Shown here: positions 55,841 to 64,000 of the stretch, in pieces
How the letters are laid out: every line of letters begins with the position of its first letter
How positions within the stretch are numbered: the first letter of the stretch is position 1
Source: Pseudoalteromonas rubra
Lineage (GTDB): Bacteria > Pseudomonadota > Gammaproteobacteria > Enterobacterales > Alteromonadaceae
Assembly (NCBI RefSeq): GCF_001482385.1
Contig: NZ_CP013611.1
Location: 3,541,501 to 3,605,500, forward strand
DNA: 64,000 bases
Direction: 5' to 3'
Program-made: the position numbers and the translations under genes
Notes under the pieces: generated by a model
What the model was told of the DNA's origin: nothing
The model's input: the letters and a program-made list of their open reading frames with translations, nothing else
Databases searched by the model: none

Positions 55841-57433
55841 TTACTCACCTTGTATAAAAGCCCGATATTCAGGGCCCAGATGCCTTAGCAATTGCTCACG
55901 TCGCACCTCGGTGTCATTGCCCTTCAAATAGCCTTTGATGGCATATCTTAGCGTCATAGGTTCCTTATCTTGTGGCCCGAGTATGTAGTTTGCTAATGTT
56001 TCGTCACTTTGCGTGTAGCCCAGCGCAGCCAGATTTGCAATACCATCCATAGCCGCGGCGCGAATACTCAATTCACGAGATTCGTAGGAAGGACCATGGG
56101 TGTGATCAGAAGAGATATTCGGTGCAAACGTATAGTCCGGTTTGGAGATCGCAATCTCATATAGTTTGTTGTTAGCCAGCGGGCTGTTCAGTTCACTTAG
56201 TATATGCACAGCAGACCAGCGCCGCATCTGACCTTCAACAGTAAGTGCAGTATCATCATAGATTTTGAACAGTTCAGGCACAACGAGATGGGCATTTTTG
56301 CGCAGGGTTTCCAGAGATTTAGCATATTGTTGATTTGCTTCCTCTCCCATACCAAATAAGTTATTGAGGTGGGCCTCAATCATTTGCTCTAGCTGAACGC
56401 TGCTGTAATTTATCGCACTGAGTTCAGACTGAGGATTCAAGTCTTCTGCTTCAGCAACAAGTTCGGCAGGGATCAGGCTGAACAGATCGAAAGGGTAATG
56501 TTGAATATGTACCCCTGCTTCTACCTGGATGCTTTTGGCTCTGAACTGGCCAACCTGCAACATATTATCAGGCAGGGTTGTCAGAGTGAGATGGGCATCT
56601 GGTGAAAACCATACGCCGTTAAAGGGGTGAGAGAGCGTGATGTCAGTTGAACCTAGGTATATTATTGCCAGTGCGCCATGCGTGCGATTATCGATAACTG
56701 GCAGAGTCTCTAGGTCGCCATGAACGTAAAGTACGGTGTGGTTTGTGTTTTCAGGGTTGTTTTCTATTATGATTTTAGTGTTTTCACCTGCGTTGAGTGA
56801 CATCAGGTGAAAAGTTCCGGGCGTTATATGCCAGCTGGAATTCGGCTTAATAGTCACGTTTTGATAGCTGCCGGGTTTGCTGACCTGTTTTGCATTTTGC
56901 TTAACGCCCGTTGCTGTCACATGGACATTGCTCTTCGGTGTGTTGATTCGCCAGTTTAACTCTTCAATGCTCATGTCCAGTGCCGCAAGTTGTCGCAGGT
57001 TTTCAGGAGAAGTCGGCAACGGATTATTATAGCGCCTGGCATAGAACTGAGTGTTGCTCGGTGGTTTATGTGAAAAGTGCATGTCTTTAAATGCCAGTGC
57101 ATGTTGCATGGCGTGACCTTCACCCGATATATCGAGAGTTTCAAAGCTAACGACGGATCCCGGGACTTGGCGAATATTGCCTGATACCAGATGTTCAATT
57201 GCACTTAATTGCAGGGCGCTGGACAGTTCGATAGATTTTGAGGCTGTCAGCGGGACATGCTTTAACGCCATGGCATTTAATTTGAATAGCGCTATCGAGC
57301 AAGCAATATTCGCCTCTGTTACTGCGCACGTTAAAGGTTTAAGTAAATCTTCAGCGGCGGCTTTACTGTTAGCGGTTGCACAAAATGGCAGGCCTAATGC
57401 TGTAACCAGAAACAGAAAATAGGAGTACTTCAT
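55841..57433 (-). CDS. Exported protein of unknown function with HEAT-like C terminus
   Basis: A 530-residue protein with a signal peptide (cleavage near TANS). The middle (about 190-320) reads as short parallel beta strands (NVTIKPNSSWHITPGTFHL, VLYVHGDLETLP, AIIYLGSTDITL), as in right-handed beta-helices. The last about 200 residues look helical and repeat-like (RRWSAVHILSELNSP, ELSIRAAAMDGIANLAALG), similar to HEAT repeats. No catalytic motif is recognised. It starts 48 nt after the HExxH protein gene on the same strand, so the two are likely co-expressed. Confidence 0.7.
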   Translation of the reverse strand: MKYSYFLFLVTALGLPFCATANSKAAAEDLLKPLTCAVTEANIACSIALFKLNAMALKHVPLTASKSIELSSALQLSAIEHLVSGNIRQVPGSVVSFETLDISGEGHAMQHALAFKDMHFSHKPPSNTQFYARRYNNPLPTSPENLRQLAALDMSIEELNWRINTPKSNVHVTATGVKQNAKQVSKPGSYQNVTIKPNSSWHITPGTFHLMSLNAGENTKIIIENNPENTNHTVLYVHGDLETLPVIDNRTHGALAIIYLGSTDITLSHPFNGVWFSPDAHLTLTTLPDNMLQVGQFRAKSIQVEAGVHIQHYPFDLFSLIPAELVAEAEDLNPQSELSAINYSSVQLEQMIEAHLNNLFGMGEEANQQYAKSLETLRKNAHLVVPELFKIYDDTALTVEGQMRRWSAVHILSELNSPLANNKLYEIAISKPDYTFAPNISSDHTHGPSYESRELSIRAAAMDGIANLAALGYTQSDETLANYILGPQDKEPMTLRYAIKGYLKGNDTEVRREQLLRHLGPEYRAFIQGE

Positions 57434-57480
57434 ACAATACCTTATGCAGCCCCTTTGCAGGGGCTGAGTTAAAACGAGCG

Positions 57481-58626
57481 TTATTTAGGGCCTGTCGCGA
57501 CACAGATCCACGGAGGAGGCCCCATATTATGTGGGTTATGGCTGCATTCAACTTTGGTTGGTTGTTTACCATATTTATTTACAAAGCCAGATGTTGCTTG
57601 TGAGCGCACCGTTGACTCTACCCCGCCTGCTGCGGTGAAGGTTACTGTGTTTGATGGCTCTATAGGGCGACTTAAACCAGATGCCGTTGATTTATTGATG
57701 ATTTCAGCATCTTTGTCTGCGTGATACGCTGGCGGTGTAACGAAGCGGCGGTTGATTGTGTAGTTTGCGTGTTGCTCAGCACTGGCCCGCATAGCCGGGG
57801 TTGCATCGTTAGCATTGACCGCAAACCACCACAACCATAATGCTTGATAAGTATTTGAGCCGTTATAGCTCCAGTTGGGATCACAGCTTGAACCGCTGCA
57901 CGCACCACCGGCGTTACCATGTGATTTGTCCATATGTCTGGCTTCGTGTACGAGTGTTGCTGCTCGTCCAATCACATCCTGATCATACAGGCCTGCACGG
58001 CTGAAGCTCATTTCTGAACGTTTTACCCATTCCCAGCTATAGAACTTTTTCTCCCACTTAAATCTGGCAAATACACCTTCGTCACAAATTGAATGAGTGT
58101 TGTGAACGTCTTTTTGTGTTTCGTGATAGGCCCAGCCTAAAATTGAGTTATCACCCGATTTATCAGCGTTGTCCAGTAACCAGATACTGTTGAATAATCG
58201 CCCTTTCGGTGACGTGTAATCACATGCATTACCGGCAAAGCTACTTTCATTAACTGCAAAATTTGAACGATAAGTTGAGTACTTGTTGCTGTCACAAGAT
58301 TTCCGACCAATTGCGGCTTCGAATCGGGCGTTGGTATCGCTTTTACTGTGTGAGCGACCGCACATTTCATAGCTGTCACTGCCAAAGGATAGCGTGGCAA
58401 CTTGCGCGGTAGCGGTACAATACCAGGGGAGTGGATAATTAGTTGAGCGGCAACTGGTGCGTACGTTGGACAGTGGGTTACCATTTGCCTGCCGTTCAAG
58501 TGCAGAAATTGCAGCGATTTTGCCTTGTTCCTGAGTGTGGCCATAGGAGCCGGAAGAAATTGTTTTAGCAGCGTTTGCGGCAAATGGGGCCACCGTAATT
58601 GCCGCTACCAGTAGGGTATGTTTCAT
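57481..58626 (-). CDS. Exported putative zinc metallopeptidase with repeated Cys/Trp motif
   Basis: A 381-residue protein with a signal peptide (ANAA). In the middle RAATLVHEARHMDKSHG contains HEARH, an HExxH zinc site, with a further His five residues on. The family is not one I can name; spacing is not that of metzincins. A short motif occurs twice: near the N terminus (TSCRSTNYPLPWYCTAT) and at the C terminus (ECSHNPHNMGPPPWICVAT), each with Cys-x(9-10)-P-P/L-W-x-C-x-A-T order, suggesting a duplicated disulfide mini-domain flanking the catalytic part. Several other Cys also point to an extracellular protein. It precedes the 530-residue exported protein. Confidence 0.72.
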   Translation of the reverse strand: MKHTLLVAAITVAPFAANAAKTISSGSYGHTQEQGKIAAISALERQANGNPLSNVRTSCRSTNYPLPWYCTATAQVATLSFGSDSYEMCGRSHSKSDTNARFEAAIGRKSCDSNKYSTYRSNFAVNESSFAGNACDYTSPKGRLFNSIWLLDNADKSGDNSILGWAYHETQKDVHNTHSICDEGVFARFKWEKKFYSWEWVKRSEMSFSRAGLYDQDVIGRAATLVHEARHMDKSHGNAGGACSGSSCDPNWSYNGSNTYQALWLWWFAVNANDATPAMRASAEQHANYTINRRFVTPPAYHADKDAEIINKSTASGLSRPIEPSNTVTFTAAGGVESTVRSQATSGFVNKYGKQPTKVECSHNPHNMGPPPWICVATGPK

Positions 58627-58864
58627 TCATTTTCCTTATTGATTTTGTAGTGTCACAGAGAACCTGATTAGGGTACATTGTGCGGAAACCAAATACAACG
58701 TGTTAATTTAAAAGTTACATTAGTTTTATTCATGTATTTAAATGTAATAATTTGACGGGTGTGTGATAAGGAGGCTGTGACCTTGCTGCTCAGCCTGGAT
58801 AGCACTGAGCTGGCATGTAGACAGCCGGGATCGTGAATAAAACAGGTAAAGTGGTTTGAAATTG

Positions 58865-59425
58865 TCAGGACAAGATCTGGTTTACCTGGATATCGACTTC
58901 GTCAATGAGCAGCAATAGATCTGTATCACCTATGTCTTCATCCAGCTGAGAAAACAGAGTTGTAACTTGCCCCCTGTGATGAGTCTGGTGGTTAAAAAAG
59001 TGCATCAACAGGCTACTCAGAGGCTTGCTGAAGCTGGCACCTTTAGTATTGCGGTAAGTCAGGATGGTATCCAAATCGGACTCCTGCAGTTTATCCATAA
59101 AACATAAAATTTGTTTGTCGAGCCATCGACGATGTGTAGTCAGGCGAGAGAGGTCTTGAAAAAGGCACTGGGTCAGGCTGGTAGGGTCGGGCTGTTCCAG
59201 TACGGATTGCAGAGCGCTGGAGCCAGCACGGTTTGAAGCAAACCGTTTTAGCCAGATAATGTCTGCCACCACAAGGTGGTTTAATGTGCCAAATATTGAG
59301 CCGAAAAAAGCGCCTCGCTCTAGTTTTAATGCCTCTTCGCTCAGGCGGGCTGCTGCCTGATAGACTTTTTGATTCATCCATTGATTATAGTCGGCCAGCA
59401 ATCTGAACTGGGTTAGTTGGCTCAT
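58865..59425 (-). CDS. DinB family protein
   Basis: A 186-residue four-helix-bundle protein of the DinB/DUF664 group. The three likely metal-ligand histidines appear as GTLNHLVVAD and FFNHQTHHRGQ. Members include thiol-dependent transferases using bacillithiol, mycothiol or glutathione as well as uncharacterised stress proteins; which applies here is unknown. It stands alone, with 238 nt before the upstream gene. Confidence 0.88.
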   Translation of the reverse strand: MSQLTQFRLLADYNQWMNQKVYQAAARLSEEALKLERGAFFGSIFGTLNHLVVADIIWLKRFASNRAGSSALQSVLEQPDPTSLTQCLFQDLSRLTTHRRWLDKQILCFMDKLQESDLDTILTYRNTKGASFSKPLSSLLMHFFNHQTHHRGQVTTLFSQLDEDIGDTDLLLLIDEVDIQVNQILS

Positions 59426-59651
59426 GTGTGTTTCCTTCAGTTTACCTGAACAGAGTTATAATCCCGATAGGTGCGGAAAACAAGCCTTTCTCAGATTCAT
59501 CATCCTGTAAAAAAACTGCGCTAGCGCAAGCAATTTTAATTTTACTCAGCTAAAATACCCGGTTATACGCTATTCTCAGCCGTGCTGCCTGTGCAGGTAT
59601 CTGTAAGCTCGCAGTGGTACGGTGTTCTTTGCTCAATGACACGGGGTTTGT

Positions 59652-60215
59652 ATGTCTGACAAGTGCTATATCACGGCGCAACAATTACTTGAAGATTCAT
59701 TTCGACTGGCCGCTCAGGTTTATGAAGATGGCTTTCGTCCTGACTTTATTATCGGCATCTGGCGTGGTGGTGCGCCTATCGGGATTGCAGTTCAGGAATA
59801 CTATGATTACAAAGGCATAGAAACCGACCATATCGCCGTGCGTACCTCGTCTTACTACGGCATTGGCAAGCAGTCGAAAGAGATCAAGGTACACGGTTTA
59901 CACTATATTGTTGAAAACGCTAACGCGGGCGACTCGTTACTGATTGTGGACGATGTGTTTGATTCGGGCCGCAGTATTTATGCGCTGCGTGAAAAACTCG
60001 AAGAGCTGATGCGTCTGAACCTGCCAAAAGACATTCGCGTCGCTTGTCCGTATTACAAGCCGACCAATAAAAAAGTCCCTATGACGCCGGATTACTTTAT
60101 TCACGAGTCGGATGAATGGCTGGTGTTCCCGCACGAATTATCAGGCTTAACGCCGGATGAGCTGATCGCCGGTAAATCAGATTTGGCCAATATCAAAGAG
60201 CTGTTTGCCAAGTAA
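59652..60215 (+). CDS. Hypoxanthine phosphoribosyltransferase-like protein
   Basis: A 187-residue purine phosphoribosyltransferase-type protein. The PRPP loop is SLLIVDDVFDSGRSIYAL, with the IIGIWRGGAPIGI segment as the N-terminal strand. It is expected to salvage hypoxanthine or guanine, or a similar base, into nucleotides. Substrate choice (hypoxanthine versus xanthine) is not certain. GTTTG immediately precedes the ATG. It ends with an intrinsic terminator. Confidence 0.88.
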   Translation: MSDKCYITAQQLLEDSFRLAAQVYEDGFRPDFIIGIWRGGAPIGIAVQEYYDYKGIETDHIAVRTSSYYGIGKQSKEIKVHGLHYIVENANAGDSLLIVDDVFDSGRSIYALREKLEELMRLNLPKDIRVACPYYKPTNKKVPMTPDYFIHESDEWLVFPHELSGLTPDELIAGKSDLANIKELFAK

Positions 60216-60236
60216 GCTGGGCCAACAGGTATCAAG

Positions 60237-60273
60237 AAAAAGCCGCACGGATACTGCTCAGTGCGGCTTTTTT
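60237..60273 (+). terminator. Intrinsic terminator after the phosphoribosyltransferase
   Basis: Arms AAAAAGCCGCAC (60237-60248) and GTGCGGCTTTTT (60261-60272) form a 12-bp stem with a 12-nt loop, followed by another T. It starts 22 nt after the stop. Confidence 0.88.
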
Positions 60274-60332
60274 GTGGCCATAGATCTGTTACACTCGCGC
60301 TATTGTGCTTTTTGAGATGATGACCGTTTTCT

Positions 60333-61262
60333 ATGACAACAGCCACGCCCGATTACCAGGCTATTTTGCAACACGTTGCACAGCAGGTTCAGCCCTTGTC
60401 CCAGCAGGGAAAGGTCGCTGATTATATTCCTGCGCTGGCTGAGCAGCCTCTGGGGCAGTTTGCTATTGCACTGCAAACTGCCGACGGACAGACCTTCAGT
60501 GCCGGCCACTGTGACAGCCGTTTTACCATTCAATCTGTCTCTAAGGTCATGACCCTGACGCTGGCGTTACAGCGTTATGGTGATGAGCTGTGGCAACGCG
60601 TGGGCAAAGAGCCGTCGGGGACGGCATTTAATTCACTCACGCAGCTTGAGTTTGAAAATGGCATCCCCCGTAATCCCTTTATTAATGCCGGGGCCATTGT
60701 TACCTGCGATGCTTTGTTCAGTCGCCTGAGTGCGCCTATTCACACTATGCTGGAAAGCTATCGCTGCCACACAGCGAATCCAAAAGTGGCTATTAACAAG
60801 GTGGTGGCGCAATCTGAGTACGATCATCGTTATCGCAATGCCGCTATGGCCTATCTGATGAAGTCATTTGGTAACTTTGATAACCAGGTAGAAGAGGTAC
60901 TGTGGTCGTATTTTAATTTTTGTGCCATTGAGCTCAATGTATGCGAGTTAGCACGGGCATTTTCTTATCTTTCAACGGGCGGAATATGTCAGCAAAGTGG
61001 TCAGCAGGTGTTAAGTACACGTCAAACCCAACAGCTTAACTCTTTGCTGTTCACCAGTGGTTTGTATGATGCTGCCGGAGACTTTGCCTATCGGGTGGGG
61101 ATGCCGGGTAAGTCCGGGGTGTCAGGCACCATCATTGCCGTTGCACCGGGTCGCTTTACGGTGGCGGTATGGTCGCCAGGGCTGGACAAAGTGGGTAATT
61201 CCGTTGCGGGTATTGCGGCGCTTGAGTTATTGGCTGAAAAGCTGGGCACCGCATTATTTTAG
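60333..61262 (+). CDS. glsB: Glutaminase
   Basis: A 309-residue glutaminase, the length of E. coli GlsB (308). FTIQSVSKVMTLTLAL is the Ser-x-x-Lys site, NPFINAGAIV and the later STGGICQQ and AYRVGMPGKSGVSGTIIA segments complete the active site. It hydrolyses glutamine to glutamate and ammonia in the cytoplasm. It ends with a hairpin shared with the converging gsk. Confidence 0.95.
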   Translation: MTTATPDYQAILQHVAQQVQPLSQQGKVADYIPALAEQPLGQFAIALQTADGQTFSAGHCDSRFTIQSVSKVMTLTLALQRYGDELWQRVGKEPSGTAFNSLTQLEFENGIPRNPFINAGAIVTCDALFSRLSAPIHTMLESYRCHTANPKVAINKVVAQSEYDHRYRNAAMAYLMKSFGNFDNQVEEVLWSYFNFCAIELNVCELARAFSYLSTGGICQQSGQQVLSTRQTQQLNSLLFTSGLYDAAGDFAYRVGMPGKSGVSGTIIAVAPGRFTVAVWSPGLDKVGNSVAGIAALELLAEKLGTALF

Positions 61263-61281
61263 GTGATAGTGAGATACAAAA

Positions 61282-61303
61282 AACGGGAGCCATAGCTCCC
61301 GTT
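61282..61303. terminator. Bidirectional terminator between glsB and gsk
   Basis: Arms AACGGGAGC (61282-61290) and GCTCCCGTT (61295-61303) form a 9-bp stem with a CATA loop, A-rich before and T-rich after, between the converging genes. Confidence 0.8.
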
Positions 61304-61311
61304 ATTATTGC

Positions 61312-62616
61312 TTACTGGTCCCAGTAAGTTTGTTCGAGCGAGTCTTCGCGCTCTGGCAAGCCACGCGACAGCCGTGGTGAGTGCTGTACTAATACCTCAT
61401 AGCTGGCGCGGTTAGCATATTTGCTGATCTGTGCCAGTGAAGAGTAGGTAATTGCATGCTGCTCATGTTTGGCTGAATTTGGCACGTTGAGCTTGTGATA
61501 GACGTTCGCCGACAGGTCGTGTAAGACTGCCGCTAATGCACAATCTCCGGCACCATTGGTATTTTTAATGGTATCCGGGCCACCCATGTAAGGAGCGGTA
61601 TGGCTGTACGCTTTGATTGGCTGTTTACACGCGCTACGGCGCATTGCCCGGGAGAATTCATACTGGTTGAATTCAGGGATAGCACCTGGCAGCAGTGGGT
61701 ACTCGGTTTCGCGTTTCTTCTCATCATCTACGTAACCGGCCATAAACAGGCCCTTAGGTCCGGCTGTACAGATCACTAAATCAACCCAATCCAGCGCTTT
61801 GTCAGCGGCCAACAACGGATCGTCAAAACCGGTGATCGCTTCGCCTTCTTCTTCATTCATGGCCAGAATGTCGACGTGTTTTTCGACGAACTCTGCCCAC
61901 CAGGTCGGGTCTTGCTCAATCAGGAACTTAGTCCCCAGTGTTAATACCACAGGCACACCGGCATCGTTGGCATATTTCACCGCCTGCATGGTGGCCTGGG
62001 TCATGGTTTCTTCACCTGAAGTACGCATCAGATAAGCGCTGATCACCAATGCTGAGGCGTGTTCAATCAATGACTTGTCAATTGACTCAGGTTTAAGGTG
62101 GTTCATCATGCCGGCGCTGATGGCGAAGGTACGTTCGCCACTGTCGTCAATCAGTGTAAAGCAGCGGCCGATGGGACCTGGTACGGGTTGCAGATAATCA
62201 AGATCGACCCGGCTGGAGGTATTACACAAAAACTTATACGCATAACTGCCTATCTGAATGTTTTCGCTCATGACGCCCAGTAACACCGAGCGGCTATCAG
62301 CCAGCACTGAGTAGTTGTGCATGGTATTGCCAATGGTGCCGCCAGCAAATTCATAGTCAATCATGTCATCACGTTTCAGGCGATCGTAAAGCGCATTGGT
62401 GACATCATTGTCTATCACTTGAGACATACCGCGTTGCAACCCAAACTCATCAAGGAAGGCCTGATCGACCTTAGCTTCGATGTCCACTACGATTTGGTCT
62501 ATACCACAAATGTAGTTGCGTTTAAGTCGATCAACGACATGTAACTGGTTAATTATAGGGTCTTTATCTTCGACTGGAAAATAATGTTTATGTCTTCTGC
62601 GGCCCGGAAATTTCAT
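61312..62616 (-). CDS. gsk: Inosine/guanosine kinase
   Basis: A 434-residue PfkB-family nucleoside kinase matching E. coli Gsk (434 residues). The N-terminal KFPGRRRHKHYFPV, the ribose-binding GGTIGNTMHNYSVLADSR and the C-terminal TNGAGDCALAAVLHDL segment with the catalytic Asp are all present. It phosphorylates inosine and guanosine for purine salvage. It is divergent from tadA. Confidence 0.96.
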   Translation of the reverse strand: MKFPGRRRHKHYFPVEDKDPIINQLHVVDRLKRNYICGIDQIVVDIEAKVDQAFLDEFGLQRGMSQVIDNDVTNALYDRLKRDDMIDYEFAGGTIGNTMHNYSVLADSRSVLLGVMSENIQIGSYAYKFLCNTSSRVDLDYLQPVPGPIGRCFTLIDDSGERTFAISAGMMNHLKPESIDKSLIEHASALVISAYLMRTSGEETMTQATMQAVKYANDAGVPVVLTLGTKFLIEQDPTWWAEFVEKHVDILAMNEEEGEAITGFDDPLLAADKALDWVDLVICTAGPKGLFMAGYVDDEKKRETEYPLLPGAIPEFNQYEFSRAMRRSACKQPIKAYSHTAPYMGGPDTIKNTNGAGDCALAAVLHDLSANVYHKLNVPNSAKHEQHAITYSSLAQISKYANRASYEVLVQHSPRLSRGLPEREDSLEQTYWDQ

Positions 62617-62786
62617 GTTCTACCCGTGTGTGTTGAGCTCGTCAAATAAAAAAAGCGGCGAATTATAGCTTAAATTGATGTCAATGAGCCATGGCAATTT
62701 GCTAATTTTAGCAATATAACTGTCACAGTGCGCAGTTCGCGACAATAAGCTAGAATATCCCCCATTTTGTACCCAGGAGCATTTAG

Positions 62787-63463
<677 letters not shown>

Positions 63464-63581
63464 CGTAACCTCCATTTTTAGTGAGAGAACAACTACGCGC
63501 GACAGCTATAGCGTATTCGTATGTCAACTTGATGACATGATCTGAATACCGTACCGGACACTTAACAGAACGCCTTGTAGA

Positions 63582-64000
63582 TCATTGGGCTGGTTGCTCT
63601 GAGTCTGTATTGACTTGAAGGGCCCCATTTTCGTCCAACCAGATCAGGGCGTCGTAGTATCGGCGAATATTATCTACATAGGTCACTGCCACATCGCCGC
63701 GCGCATATCCATATTTTGTCTCTCGATAGTAGCGCTTTTTAGTCAGTAGTGGTAGTCGTTTTTTCACCTCTGCCCAGCTGGTTGGCGAGCCCCCCTGACG
63801 CATCGTGAGTTTGCGTGCGTCATTCACATGACCCCACCCAACGTTATACGCCGCAAGTGCAAACCAGGTTCTGTCTGGCGCACCGATCTGTTTGGGGATG
63901 CGATTAATGAGTTTACGTAAATAGCGGGCGCCACCGCGAATATTCTGTTCCGGTTTAAGCCTGTGTGTTACGCCAACTTGTTTGGCTGTGCGCTGTGTGA
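63582..64000 (-). CDS. mltF: Membrane-bound lytic murein transglycosylase, 3' end only
   Basis: The frame runs off the right edge, so only the last 138 or so residues are here. They contain the end of the transglycosylase domain ([18 protein letters not shown] and [20 protein letters not shown], with conserved Asn-Val-Gly-Trp-Gly-His) and the short C-terminal tail of MltF. The enzyme cleaves peptidoglycan at the inner face of the outer membrane. Position beside tadA is the conserved order. Confidence 0.93.
   Translation of the reverse strand, partial: TQRTAKQVGVTHRLKPEQNIRGGARYLRKLINRIPKQIGAPDRTWFALAAYNVGWGHVNDARKLTMRQGGSPTSWAEVKKRLPLLTKKRYYRETKYGYARGDVAVTYVDNIRRYYDALIWLDENGALQVNTDSEQPAQ

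Noticed and set aside
61312..62616. Possible PfkB sugar kinase rather than Gsk
   Set aside because: Length and the N-terminal and C-terminal segments match inosine/guanosine kinase well.

Overview
The window looks like chromosome from a marine gammaproteobacterium of the Alteromonadales, most like Pseudoalteromonas. This rests on the mix of housekeeping blocks in typical gammaproteobacterial order (yggS-proC-yggT-DUF4426-rdgB-hemW divergent from pilT-pilU; rsmE-gshB-yqgE-ruvX; tolC divergent from nudF-yqiB-cpdA-yqiA-parE-parC; tadA beside mltF) with many secreted proteins of unknown function. The assignment is inference from gene content; no rRNA or tRNA gene was seen.

Layout. 1-3.7 kb: tail of a secreted protein, a single-domain BLUF photoreceptor, a 28-bp perfect inverted repeat, the upp-uraA uracil salvage operon and a periplasmic binding-protein-like gene. 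3.8-11.0 kb: a copper export cassette (Met/His/Cys-rich CopL-like protein, DUF411 copper-binding protein, CusC-, CusB- and CusA-like RND pump) in which the CusB-like adaptor carries two fused CusF-like domains. 11.0-15.9 kb: a sensory island with an orphan DctP-type TRAP binding protein, a chemoreceptor with a c-type heme motif, and a histidine kinase. 16-42.5 kb: mostly conserved core genes (DUF885 lipoprotein, hemW cluster, pilTU, gshB cluster, glnE, an LpxL-type acyltransferase, tolC, topoisomerase IV).

42.7-59.4 kb is accessory: secreted proteins of unknown role, an alpha/beta hydrolase pair, a two-component system linked to a beta-lactamase-fold serine hydrolase, and a small RiPP-type locus consisting of a radical SAM/SPASM enzyme preceded by a 59-residue peptide gene with a Gly-Gly leader junction. 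It continues with a LysR/FAD-monooxygenase divergent pair, a Calx-beta secreted protein, and a secreted HExxH protein paired with a second exported protein. 59.6-64 kb returns to core genes (a phosphoribosyltransferase, glsB, gsk, tadA, mltF) plus an arginine-rich 54-residue reading frame between mltF and tadA.

The RiPP-type locus (49.5-51.3 kb) is the best candidate for an undescribed system. The fused copper adaptor, the heme chemoreceptor with its orphan TRAP receptor, the HExxH protein with a repeated Cys/Trp motif, and the Arg-rich microprotein are the next most interesting.
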